In this document: positions 7,921-14,246 of the stretch, piece by piece
How positions within the stretch are numbered: the first letter of the stretch is position 1
Layout of the letters: each line of letters opens with the position of its first letter
Assembly: GCA_023430945.1 (NCBI GenBank)
Contig: JAEYYE010000260.1
Span: 1-15,499 of the forward strand
Reading direction: 5' to 3'
From: Bacteroidota bacterium
Lineage (GTDB): Bacteria; Bacteroidota; Bacteroidia; Flavobacteriales_F; PHOS-HE28
Length of the DNA: 15,499 bases
Translations under genes and position numbers: made by a program
The notes under the pieces: model-generated
Told to the model about the DNA's origin: nothing
Seen by the model: only the letters and a program-made list of their open reading frames with translations
Database searches by the model: none

Positions 7921-8944
7921 GCGCTGTTCCTTTCCTTTCCTTCGATCCTTTCAAATATGCCGCGACATTCCGAAGTGCTTCATCGGCATCCCGGAATTCA
8001 TATCGGAGGATTTTCTTCACCTTTCCATTGCTGTATTTCCGGTGGATGATCGAACTGTGCACGGTTGCGCGCGTCACGAAAGGTTTTCCTCCGAAAAGCG
8101 CGGTGCGCACGCGTTCCGCGCGCCAGCCCAGTTCAAGTAGCGTCGGAGAAAGTGCGATCGAAGGAGGCGTGTTCCCGAAAGCTTCCGCAGCCTTTGTGAA
8201 AAGATCGCGGTAAGTGATGTTCTCACCAACAAGCAGATAACGTTCGCCGGTTGGCGCCACATCGATCAACTGGCGCATACAAGCAGCGACATCGCGCGCA
8301 TCAACGATCGCGTTCGATCCCGGTGGAAAAAAGCGCGTCCCTTCATGTAGTTTGCCGATCAATGTCATGGTGCTTCTCCCTGCGGCGCCCGGTCCGATGA
8401 TCACGCACGGATTCACGATCACGGCGTCGAGCCCTTCGGCAATGCCGCGGTATACCTCCATTTCCGCAGCGTACTTGCTCGCCGCGTAGGGCGATGTGTT
8501 CCGATCGGCCTGCCAGGGAAGACCTTCATGCCTTTCGATGGATGGATCGGCCTGGCCGATCGCGGCGGTGGAACTCACATGGCAGATCCGTTGAACACCC
8601 TGGATCAGCGCTGCGTTCACGACGTTCGCGGTGCCTTCGGCGTTCACCTTGAAAAGTCTTCGCGCATCGCGCGGATCGAACGAGACCATCGCCGCAGCGT
8701 GATGTACCCGCCGGATGCCCGCCATCGCATCGGTGAGCGATCCGATATCATGCAGATCACCCTCCACCCACTCGATCCGATCCAGCAATTCATCCGCCCG
8801 ATCGGAATAATGGCGGAACACGAGCCGTACGATCTCCCGATCGCTTCCCTTCCGGTGCAATGCGCGAACACGTTCACCCGCTGATGCGTAGGCATGCAGG
8901 AGGTGGATCCCCACGATGCCGCAACTTCCGGTGATCAGGTCCAT
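7904..8944 (-). CDS. NAD-dependent epimerase/dehydratase family protein (extended SDR)
   Basis: 346 residues with a Rossmann fold. The dinucleotide motif is GSCGIVG (Gly6, Gly9, Gly12, satisfying GxxGxxG), followed by an acidic turn GDLHD, HHAAAMVSF, the N-A-E-GT-N-V helix, the SST motif (~124-126) and the catalytic YAASK (Tyr153, Lys157). It resembles bacterial extended SDRs annotated as NAD(P)-dependent sugar epimerase or dihydroflavonol-reductase-like; the substrate cannot be assigned. ATG at 8944 is chosen: it gives the normal SDR N-terminus, and TAACTTGC lies 7 bp upstream, suggesting a very short or absent leader. It is convergent with the preceding lipoprotein and overlaps it at the 3' end. 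Confidence 0.85.
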   Translation of the reverse strand: MDLITGSCGIVGIHLLHAYASAGERVRALHRKGSDREIVRLVFRHYSDRADELLDRIEWVEGDLHDIGSLTDAMAGIRRVHHAAAMVSFDPRDARRLFKVNAEGTANVVNAALIQGVQRICHVSSTAAIGQADPSIERHEGLPWQADRNTSPYAASKYAAEMEVYRGIAEGLDAVIVNPCVIIGPGAAGRSTMTLIGKLHEGTRFFPPGSNAIVDARDVAACMRQLIDVAPTGERYLLVGENITYRDLFTKAAEAFGNTPPSIALSPTLLELGWRAERVRTALFGGKPFVTRATVHSSIIHRKYSNGKVKKILRYEFRDADEALRNVAAYLKGSKERKGTALSEPV

Positions 8945-8951
8945 TCGTAGC

Positions 8952-8959
8952 GCAAGTTA
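8952..8959 (-). promoter_or_regulatory. Probable -7 box (TAACTTGC) of the epimerase gene
   Basis: On the minus strand TAACTTGC differs from TAnnTTTG in its last two bases and lies 7 bp before the ATG at 8944. With transcription starting a few bases downstream, the mRNA would be leaderless or nearly so. No clear -33 TTG is seen. Confidence 0.4.
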
Positions 8960-8962
8960 GAG

Positions 8963-9290
8963 GGACGGCGCGGAAGAGGGTTGATCGCGACGATGCTACG
9001 ACGCAACGGGAACGCGACGTATTGATGAGGCGACGCGGAAGAGGTTAACCGCGACGACCGTGCCTGCGCGAAGCCGCTACGGCGAAGGCAAGGCGCAACA
9101 GGAACGCGACGTATTGATGAGGCGACGCGGAAGAGGTTAACCGCGACGACCGTGCCTGCGCGAAGCCGCTACGGCGAAGGCAAGGCGCAACGGGAACGCG
9201 ACGTATTGATGAGGCGACGCAGAAGAGGTTCAACCGCGACGGCGCTACGACGCGACGGATACGCGACGTATTGATGAAGGGACTGTCTAC
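8963..9290. repeat. Intergenic tandem array with 92-bp units plus shorter variants
   Basis: Units begin with GAACGCGACGTATTGATGAG at 9010, 9102 and 9194 (spacing exactly 92 bp), with a further partial unit at about 9258 and a leading partial unit from about 8963. The two long units at 9010-9101 and 9102-9193 are nearly identical. The unit at 9194 is only ~64 bp: it lacks the internal segment TGCCT...AGGCA, which contains the small inverted repeat GCCG-CTA-CGGC. The period is not a multiple of three and no credible ORF runs through, so the array is taken as non-coding. A partial inverted copy (GTCGCGGTT at about 9322) lies just beyond it. Confidence 0.85.
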
Positions 9291-9334
9291 GTTTTTTGAA
9301 TTTACGTTGCTTCGTTGCGTCGTCGCGGTTCAAA

Positions 9335-9342
9335 TACATTTC
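9335..9342 (+). promoter_or_regulatory. Possible -7 box TACATTTC upstream of the structured block
   Basis: TACATTTC matches TAnnTTTG in all but the last position and has a TTG 17 bp upstream (9315-9317). It could drive a transcript through the structured block at about 9378-9509. This rests on a short motif only. Confidence 0.25.
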
Positions 9343-9377
9343 GTTGTGTCATGAACGGCAACACTTTCGCTTGGAAC

Positions 9378-9509
9378 AGGAGATGCGTAAGTGGTGTAGG
9401 TGGAAAGCCCACAGGCCGCGCTTTGGCGGCCGCGGACTTGGAACCGGAACCACGACCTGACAGGAATTCGCCCAAATAACAGGTGTGCGTTCCACCCACC
9501 GCATCCTTT
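9378..9509. ncRNA. Candidate structured RNA or dispersed element upstream of tyrS
   Basis: Complementary segments nest into a three-way-junction-like fold. The outer helix is GATGC (9382-9386) with GCATC (9501-9505), then GGTG (9393-9396) with CACC (9497-9500), then GGTGGAA (9399-9405) with TTCCACC (9490-9496). Inside, GGCCGC (9414-9419) pairs with GCGGCC (9426-9431) around a 6-nt loop, and CAC-g-ACCTG (9451-9459) pairs with CAGGTGTG (9480-9487). No long credible ORF or tRNA fits. The strand is uncertain because both directions fold. A tyrS promoter-like box follows at 9511, so the block is probably not part of the tyrS mRNA. It may equally be a palindromic dispersed repeat. Confidence 0.35.
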
Positions 9510-9510
9510 C

Positions 9511-9518
9511 TACTTTTG
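9511..9518 (+). promoter_or_regulatory. -7 box TACTTTTG of tyrS
   Basis: TACTTTTG is an exact match to TAnnTTTG and lies 16 bp upstream of the tyrS ATG (9535), right after the structured block. No -33 TTG is obvious at the normal distance. Confidence 0.55.
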
Positions 9519-9534
9519 GCGCAGATCAAAGGAA

Positions 9535-10809
9535 ATGGGTTTCGTAGAGGAATTGCGCTGGCGCGGCATGTTGCAGGACAGCATGCCCGGCGTGGAGGAA
9601 CATCTTGCCAAAGGTCCGCAACGCGGCTACATCGGTTTCGATCCAACGGCCGATTCGCTCCATATCGGCAACCTCGTTCCGATCATGATGCTGGTGCATT
9701 TCCAGCGCGCCGGGCATAGGCCGATCGCTTTGGTGGGAGGCGCCACCGGCATGGTGGGCGATCCCAGCGGAAAGAGCGAGTAAAGAAATCTTCTTGATGA
9801 GGCAACCCTCCAACGCAACCTGGAAGGCATCAGGAAGCAGCTCGCGCATTTCCTGGATTTCGAGTCGAAAGAGAATCCAGCGGAATTGGTGAACAACTAC
9901 GACTGGTTCAAGGAGATCGGTTTTCTCCAGTTCATACGCGATGTGGGCAAGCACATCACGGTGAATTACATGATGGCCAAGGATTCAGTGAAGAAAAGGC
10001 TCGAGACCGGGATCTCGTTCACTGAATTCAGTTACCAGTTGGTGCAGGGCTACGATTATTTCTGGTTGTACAAGAACATGGGTTGCAGCCTGCAGATGGG
10101 CGGCAGCGATCAGTGGGGCAACATCACCACCGGATCGGAGTTGATCCGTCGCATGGATGGGGGCGAGGCATTCGCGATCACCACACCATTGCTCACCAAG
10201 GCCGATGGATCGAAGTTCGGCAAGAGCGAAGGCGGCAACGTGTGGCTCGATCCTGCGCGCACTTCACCGTACAAATTCTACCAGTTCTGGTTGAATTCCG
10301 GCGATGAGGATGTGGTGCGTTACGTGCACATCTTCACCACATGGAGCCAGGCGGAGATCGACTCGCTCGTGATGGCGCACCAGAAGGCACCGCATCTGCG
10401 CGCGCTCCAGAAGGAACTTGCCGCCGACATCACAAAACGTGTCCATGGCGAAGCCGGATTGCGTTCCGCCGAAAAGGCAAGCGAGATCCTGTTCGGCCGA
10501 TCGACGGCGGAAACACTCGCATCACTTTCCGATCAGGAGTGGATCGAGGTTTTCGACGGTGTTCCACAAGCCGAAGTGCCTCGCGACAAGCTTTCCGCCG
10601 GCATCGCCATCGTTGATCTGCTCACCGAGGCAACGGGATTTCTTCCCTCGAAAGGCGAAGCGAAACGTGCTCTCAAGGAGGGCGGGATCGCGATGAACAA
10701 AAACAAAGTGGCCGAGGATCGCAAAGTGGATGCGAACGATACGTTGGGTGGAAAGTTCATCCTGCTCCAGCGCGGCAAGAAGTACAATTTCCTGGTGAAA
10801 GTGACGTGA
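9535..10809 (+). pseudogene. tyrS: Tyrosyl-tRNA synthetase, interrupted by an in-frame TAA at codon 83
   Basis: Class I aminoacyl-tRNA synthetase that charges tRNA-Tyr. Apart from the stop it is full length (424 codons). It has MGFVEELRWRGM at the start, the HIGH motif as HIGN (43-46), GGATGMVGDPSGKSE (68-82), QGYDYFW (~171), GGSDQWGN (~189), the KMSKS loop as KFGKS (227-231), and a C-terminal S4 RNA-binding domain (~345-424). TAA occupies 9781-9783 between SE and RNLLDEATL, where the family normally has Glu (EERNLL type). GAA to TAA is a single-base change, and the frame is identical on both sides, so this is not a frameshift. Termination there removes the KFGKS half. No good restart codon follows closely; the first in-frame GTG is at 9886. 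It may be a sequence error, a true nonsense mutation with another TyrRS elsewhere, or readthrough. ATG 9535 is chosen from the family N-terminus. Confidence 0.9.
9781..9783 (+). other. In-frame TAA inside tyrS
   Basis: The codons run AGC GAG TAA AGA AAT CTT CTT GAT GAG, i.e. S-E-stop-R-N-L-L-D-E. The aligned family residue is usually acidic. All 11 natural gene ends visible in the window are TGA, so this is the only stop of another kind in the frame of a recognisable gene. Confidence 0.95.
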
Positions 10810-10813
10810 ATTC

Positions 10814-10866
10814 GGGCGTGCCCCCGCCACGATCGCTTGCGGGCTTTCCGCTTCTATCCTTCACGC
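10814..10866 (+). repeat. Intergenic element resembling an abundant dispersed Bacteroidota repeat
   Basis: The 85-bp gap between convergent tyrS and the LuxE-like gene holds GGGCGTGCCCCCGCC, then CTTGCGGGCTTTCCGCT and TCTATCC, ending near CACGC. CCCGC and GCGGG pair around an 11-nt loop. From memory, the order GGGCGT.CCC, then CGGGCTTTCCGCT, then CTATCC recurs in intergenic regions of many Bacteroidota genomes. It might act as a bidirectional terminator or processing site; there is no T-run typical of an intrinsic terminator. Confidence 0.45.
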
Positions 10867-10894
10867 ACAGCCTGCCTGGCTTCCATCGAGATCA

Positions 10895-11911
10895 TCACTC
10901 AACAAGCAGGTTGCAGCCACGCAGATCGCTGTGATCGAAGCGGCCAAGCACTTCGAAACTTCCATCCTCCCGCGATCGGCCAAGATCCTGCGTTGAAATG
11001 AACGGACAGCTGGTGATGTTCGCCAGGTCGATCACATCGATCCCGCCGGTCCGTCCATGCGGAACGGTCGCGAACGGATCGTTCACGTCGCGGATCCGCA
11101 TACGCATCCACGGCGGGCAATGATAGATCCCTTCACCCTTCGACCAGGCTTGCGAAAGCAATTCGGTCATGCCGTATTCACTGTGGATCTGCTCCACGCC
11201 GAACGCATTCTTCAACTTTACGTGTACTTCCTCGCGCACCATTTCCCGGCGCCTTCCCTTCATTCCGCCGGTCTCCATTACGATCGTGTTCCGCAATTGC
11301 TGCGGATGTTTTTCAGCAAGGTCGAGTAGGGCGAAGGTCACGCCGAGAAGAAGGGTCTTACGTCCTTCACGCTCCGATCGATGCAATACTTCCGTAAGCC
11401 GATCCAGCCGATCGAGGTAAGTGCCACTGAGCGGATCTCCACTGCGTGCGATCAATTCGTTCGCCATGTACACCAGCGAACTACCGCTCCTTTCCAGATA
11501 CGATGGCAATAGAGCGAGAATCCGCCACTCTGATGGATCGCCATAAACGCGAGAAAATGAAGTCAGGAACGAACGTTCGTATAGATCCAGCCGGGGAACA
11601 TGGTGCCGGCTGGTGGTCTCTCCCGTGGTGCCGCTGCTGGTGAAAATGGTCTCCGCGTCCAGCCCATCCAGCAGAACGTTGTGGCGTTTGAAGGAGCCGA
11701 TCGGAAGAAAAGGGATCTGTTCGATCGACCGGATCTGTGATGGATCTATCCTCAGCCCTTCAAGAAAAGTGCGGTAAACGGTGTTCTTTTCTGCATGCAA
11801 ATGGAATAGATCGAACGCGAATGCGTTGAATCCATCAGCGGAGCCGATCGAAAATGGACGTTCATGGAATTCAGGTGGAACGACAGGATCGGCTGGAACG
11901 GAAGCGGACAC
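10895..11911 (-). CDS. LuxE/PaaK-family acyl-protein synthetase-like protein
   Basis: 338 residues of the adenylate-forming superfamily. It shows the phosphate-binding loop FTSSGTTGETT (90-100), ETGGMKGRRREM (213-224), SEYGMTELLSQAW (244-256, the acyl/aryl-adenylate motif), HCPPWMRMRIRD, then GGIDVIDLANITSCPFISTQDLG and a C-terminal LGRFDHSDLRGCNLLVE. Length and order fit LuxE-type acyl-protein synthetases (~330-370 aa), which activate a fatty acid as acyl-AMP; Bacteroidota homologues are commonly labelled acyl transferase. The in vivo substrate is unknown, and no luxC-like reductase is nearby. The start is GTG at 11911, since no internal ATG precedes the conserved region. The opposing lipoprotein gene starts 18 bp away, so their promoters must overlap the coding ends. 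Confidence 0.78.
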   Translation of the reverse strand: MSASVPADPVVPPEFHERPFSIGSADGFNAFAFDLFHLHAEKNTVYRTFLEGLRIDPSQIRSIEQIPFLPIGSFKRHNVLLDGLDAETIFTSSGTTGETTSRHHVPRLDLYERSFLTSFSRVYGDPSEWRILALLPSYLERSGSSLVYMANELIARSGDPLSGTYLDRLDRLTEVLHRSEREGRKTLLLGVTFALLDLAEKHPQQLRNTIVMETGGMKGRRREMVREEVHVKLKNAFGVEQIHSEYGMTELLSQAWSKGEGIYHCPPWMRMRIRDVNDPFATVPHGRTGGIDVIDLANITSCPFISTQDLGRSREDGSFEVLGRFDHSDLRGCNLLVE

Positions 11912-11915
11912 TTCT

Positions 11916-11923
11916 TAACTTTG
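11916..11923 (+). promoter_or_regulatory. -7 box TAACTTTG of the lipoprotein gene
   Basis: TAACTTTG is an exact match to TAnnTTTG and lies only 6 bp before the ATG at 11930, so transcription should begin at or next to the start codon, giving a leaderless mRNA. Its upstream part would lie inside the first codons of the opposing LuxE-like gene. Confidence 0.6.
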
Positions 11924-11929
11924 GGTACG

Positions 11930-12433
11930 ATGTACGATATCGCCGGTAAGGGTCTAAAAGTAACGTTCGCCGCTGCCACAGCTCTTCTGCTGATGGCCGG
12001 TTGCGGACCGAAGGAGAAATTCCCCGAACAGCCGTTGATCACGTTCAAGTCGTTCGAGCAGCTCGGTACGAGTGCGAAGCTCACGATCTCCTTCACCGAT
12101 GGCGATGGTGATCTGGGCCTGGATGATTCGGATGTTCAGCCGCCATTCGATACGGCATCGACCTATTACCATAATCTCTTCCTGAACTACGAGGAATTGC
12201 AGAACGGGGTTTGGGAAGCACCGGACCTGCTGCTGGAGACCAATTACCGCATTCCGAGGATCACACCTACGGGACAGAACAAAACGCTCCAGGGGGATAT
12301 CGCGGTGGACCTGTTCTGGCCGATCCGGCCTGGATCGCCGTACTATACGGTGCGCTTCGAAGTGATGATCGTGGATCGTGCACTGAACGAAAGCAATCGC
12401 GTGTACAGTGACGCGATCAAGGTGGAGGAGTGA
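11930..12433 (+). CDS. Lipoprotein of unknown function
   Basis: 167 residues. The signal peptide MYDIAGKGLKVTF followed by AAATALLLMAGC has a clear lipobox with Cys25 as the lipidation site; GPKEKF follows. The mature part is predicted beta-rich: PLITFKSF, then LTISFTDGDGDLGLDD, NLFLNYEEL..GVWE, NYRIPRITPTG, LQGDIAVDLF, and YYTVRFEVMIVDRALNESN. I recognise this as a common Bacteroidota hypothetical lipoprotein pattern (DGDGDLGL plus DRALxxSN) but know no function. The frame stays open to 11864, yet ATG 11930 is chosen because it gives a proper signal peptide and follows the TAACTTTG box. Its TGA abuts the stop of the opposing symporter gene, sharing the palindrome TGATCA. Confidence 0.8.
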   Translation: MYDIAGKGLKVTFAAATALLLMAGCGPKEKFPEQPLITFKSFEQLGTSAKLTISFTDGDGDLGLDDSDVQPPFDTASTYYHNLFLNYEELQNGVWEAPDLLLETNYRIPRITPTGQNKTLQGDIAVDLFWPIRPGSPYYTVRFEVMIVDRALNESNRVYSDAIKVEE

Positions 12434-14119
12434 TCACACCTCACCGGCCGCAGCCTCGGAAACATTGATCACGTGATCGCCCACCTTCTCGATCGAAGAG
12501 AAGAGATCGTTGTAGACGAGGCCGCTCTTCACATTGTAATCGCCCGCCTCGATGCTCTTGAGGTGTACGCGTCGCAGTTGATCGCGTTTGCGGTTTATCA
12601 ATTGTTCGGCCTCCACCGCTTCATCCAGGGAAACCTCCTCGCGATCGACGCCGAGGTTCCTGCGCATAACGCTGAACGAATTCTCCAGCAGATCGAGCAT
12701 CTCCACGATGTTCGTGCGCTGTTCCGGAGTGAACCATAACCTTTCCTCGAACTTCCTTTCAATGGAACGGCTCATCTGGTAGAAGATGTCGCCGATCCGT
12801 TCAAGGTCGCCGATCATCGCGAGCATTCCCTGGATCTGCGCCGATAATTGTTCGCTGCGCACTTCAGTGCTCGTTTTAGTGAGATACTTGCTGATCTCCA
12901 CTTCCATGCGATCGGTGATCTGCTCGTATTTCGCGATCCGATGCATGAGCCCTTCACGTTCTGCGGAGCCCTTCGTCGTAAGCAGGTCGCGCACCATGTA
13001 GAGCATTTCATTGGCGATCCGCGCGAACCGGCCGATCTCCTTTCGCGCCTCCAGGAGTGAAAGTTCAGGTGTGAGCGGAATGTCCGCATCGAGGTATTCC
13101 AGCCGGTATTCCTCATCCAGTTCCGTGCGTGTGGGCACCATCCATGTCACGATCTTCTCCAGCACGGGAATGAACCCGACGAGCAACAGGGTGTTGATCA
13201 CGTTGAAGGAGATGTGCAGGAGCGTTACGGCCCATTTGATCGCGCCGGTATCGGTGTAGGCGGACATGCCGAAGGAGTTCACCACGTACCTGTCGATCAC
13301 CCCGAGATAGGGATGGAACAAGGCCGTTGCCCAGATCACACCGATCAGGTTGAAGAGGAAATGCGCCCGTGCCGTGCGCTTCGCCCAAGCATTGGTCACC
13401 AGTGCCGCGATGTTCGCCGTGGTGGTGGTGCCCAGGTTCATGCCCAGCACCAGCGCCGCTGCCATGCCATAGCCGATCGTGCCGTTCTCACAGAGCACGA
13501 ACGTGAACGCGATGGACGCGCTGGACGATTGCAGCACCACGGAAAGCGCCGTGCCGATCAGCACGAACACGATCACGGAAAGAATGCCGTGATCGGCGAT
13601 CCCCGATAGGATCTCCAACGCTTCGGGGGAAGGCACCGGGGCATGTTCCTTCAGGAATTCCAGCCCAAGAAAGAGCAATGCGGCACCGATAAGGAATTCC
13701 GCTGCGGCCTTGGCCTTTGGTGTGCGCACGAAGAGCAGCGGGAACGCCAGCCCGATGATCGGTACGGCGAACATCTCGATCGATATGCCGGTGAACACCG
13801 CCCAACTGATGAAAAGCGCCTTCACCGTGGTGCCGATGTTCGCGCCCATCACCACGCCGATCGCCTGGCGCACCTTCAGCAGACCTGCGTTCACGAAGCT
13901 CACCACCATTACCGTGGCAGCGCTGCTGCTCTGGATGATCACCGTGGAGATGAAGCCGGTGAGTATTCCTGCGAAATGGTTCGTGGTCATGAACTTCAGC
14001 ATGCCGCCGATGCGCCCGCCTGCGACCTTCTGCAAACCCTCGCTCATCACTTTCATCCCATAGATGAAGAGGCCGAGCGAACCTGCCAGCGTAAGGAATT
14101 CGAGGATCCCGAAATTCAT
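12434..14119 (-). CDS. Na/phosphate cotransporter family protein with PhoU-like C-terminal domain
   Basis: 561 residues. The N-terminal ~330 form a membrane domain with the inverted-repeat signature of Na/Pi (SLC34/NptA-type) transporters: QSSSAATVMVVSFVNAG (from Gln63) and GANIGTT (92-98), echoed by QSSSASIAFTFV (from Gln197) and GMNLGTT (226-232). Residues ~345-561 are charged and helical with EARKEIGRFARIANEML, QIQGMLAMIGDLERIGDIF and SIEKVGDHVINV, typical of a PhoU-like domain. The predicted role is sodium-driven phosphate uptake or export at the inner membrane. ATG 14119 gives the normal N-terminus MNFGILEFLTLAGSLGLFIYGM. It is divergent from a histidine kinase gene, which may fit a phosphate response (inference). 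Confidence 0.9.
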   Translation of the reverse strand: MNFGILEFLTLAGSLGLFIYGMKVMSEGLQKVAGGRIGGMLKFMTTNHFAGILTGFISTVIIQSSSAATVMVVSFVNAGLLKVRQAIGVVMGANIGTTVKALFISWAVFTGISIEMFAVPIIGLAFPLLFVRTPKAKAAAEFLIGAALLFLGLEFLKEHAPVPSPEALEILSGIADHGILSVIVFVLIGTALSVVLQSSSASIAFTFVLCENGTIGYGMAAALVLGMNLGTTTTANIAALVTNAWAKRTARAHFLFNLIGVIWATALFHPYLGVIDRYVVNSFGMSAYTDTGAIKWAVTLLHISFNVINTLLLVGFIPVLEKIVTWMVPTRTELDEEYRLEYLDADIPLTPELSLLEARKEIGRFARIANEMLYMVRDLLTTKGSAEREGLMHRIAKYEQITDRMEVEISKYLTKTSTEVRSEQLSAQIQGMLAMIGDLERIGDIFYQMSRSIERKFEERLWFTPEQRTNIVEMLDLLENSFSVMRRNLGVDREEVSLDEAVEAEQLINRKRDQLRRVHLKSIEAGDYNVKSGLVYNDLFSSIEKVGDHVINVSEAAAGEV

Positions 14120-14125
14120 GGAGAA

Positions 14126-14145
14126 CGCCGCGTGGCGTCGCGGCG
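14126..14145 (-). promoter_or_regulatory. GC-rich inverted repeat between the symporter -7 box and its ATG
   Basis: CGCCGCG (14126-14132) and CGCGGCG (14139-14145) are perfect inverted repeats around a 6-nt spacer. They sit between the -7 box (14148-14155) and ATG (14119). This could be a 5' UTR hairpin or an operator; chance is also possible in GC-rich DNA. Confidence 0.3.
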
Positions 14146-14147
14146 AT

Positions 14148-14155
14148 CAAATGTA
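14148..14155 (-). promoter_or_regulatory. -7 box TACATTTG of the Na/phosphate transporter gene
   Basis: On the minus strand, TTG, then 17 bases, then TACATTTG: both Bacteroidota promoter elements (-33 TTG and -7 TAnnTTTG) at plausible spacing. The ATG lies 28 bp downstream. Confidence 0.6.
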
Positions 14156-14219
14156 TCAGGCCAGTGTTTCGGCAACGTTAAGTCTTCGTGATATCGGGCA
14201 CAGGCGCGGTGAAGGCCGC

Positions 14220-14227
14220 TATATTTG
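14220..14227 (+). promoter_or_regulatory. -7 box TATATTTG of the histidine kinase gene
   Basis: TATATTTG matches TAnnTTTG exactly, 19 bp before the TTG start at 14247, and is identical, including the preceding GC, to the box before the glycosyltransferase operon. It shares a 127-bp divergent region with the transporter promoter. Confidence 0.6.
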
Positions 14228-14246
14228 ATCGTTATCGATCCACGCT

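Noticed and set aside
9045..9233. Small minus-strand frame inside the 92-bp repeats
   Set aside because: The repeat period is not a multiple of three, so successive units are read in different frames; it is not a repeat protein.
8963..9290. CRISPR array
   Set aside because: The units are 92 bp and contiguous and nearly identical throughout; there are no unique spacers of constant length and no cas genes.
9378..9509. T-box-like leader or tRNA gene upstream of tyrS
   Set aside because: No T-box core sequence or tRNA T-arm/anticodon arm is present, T-boxes are not expected in Bacteroidota, and a promoter-like box lies between the block and tyrS.
9302..9646. Minus-strand frame (114 codons) across the structured block and the tyrS start
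   Set aside because: It crosses the inverted repeats and the tyrS promoter and N-terminus and has no signal of a protein family; the base-paired structure explains the region better.
9781..9783. Selenocysteine or pyrrolysine codon in tyrS
   Set aside because: Those use TGA or TAG; this codon is TAA and the expected residue is Glu.
9535..10809. Frameshift as the cause of the split tyrS
   Set aside because: The frame before and after TAA is the same and the residues on both sides align without gap; only one codon is affected.
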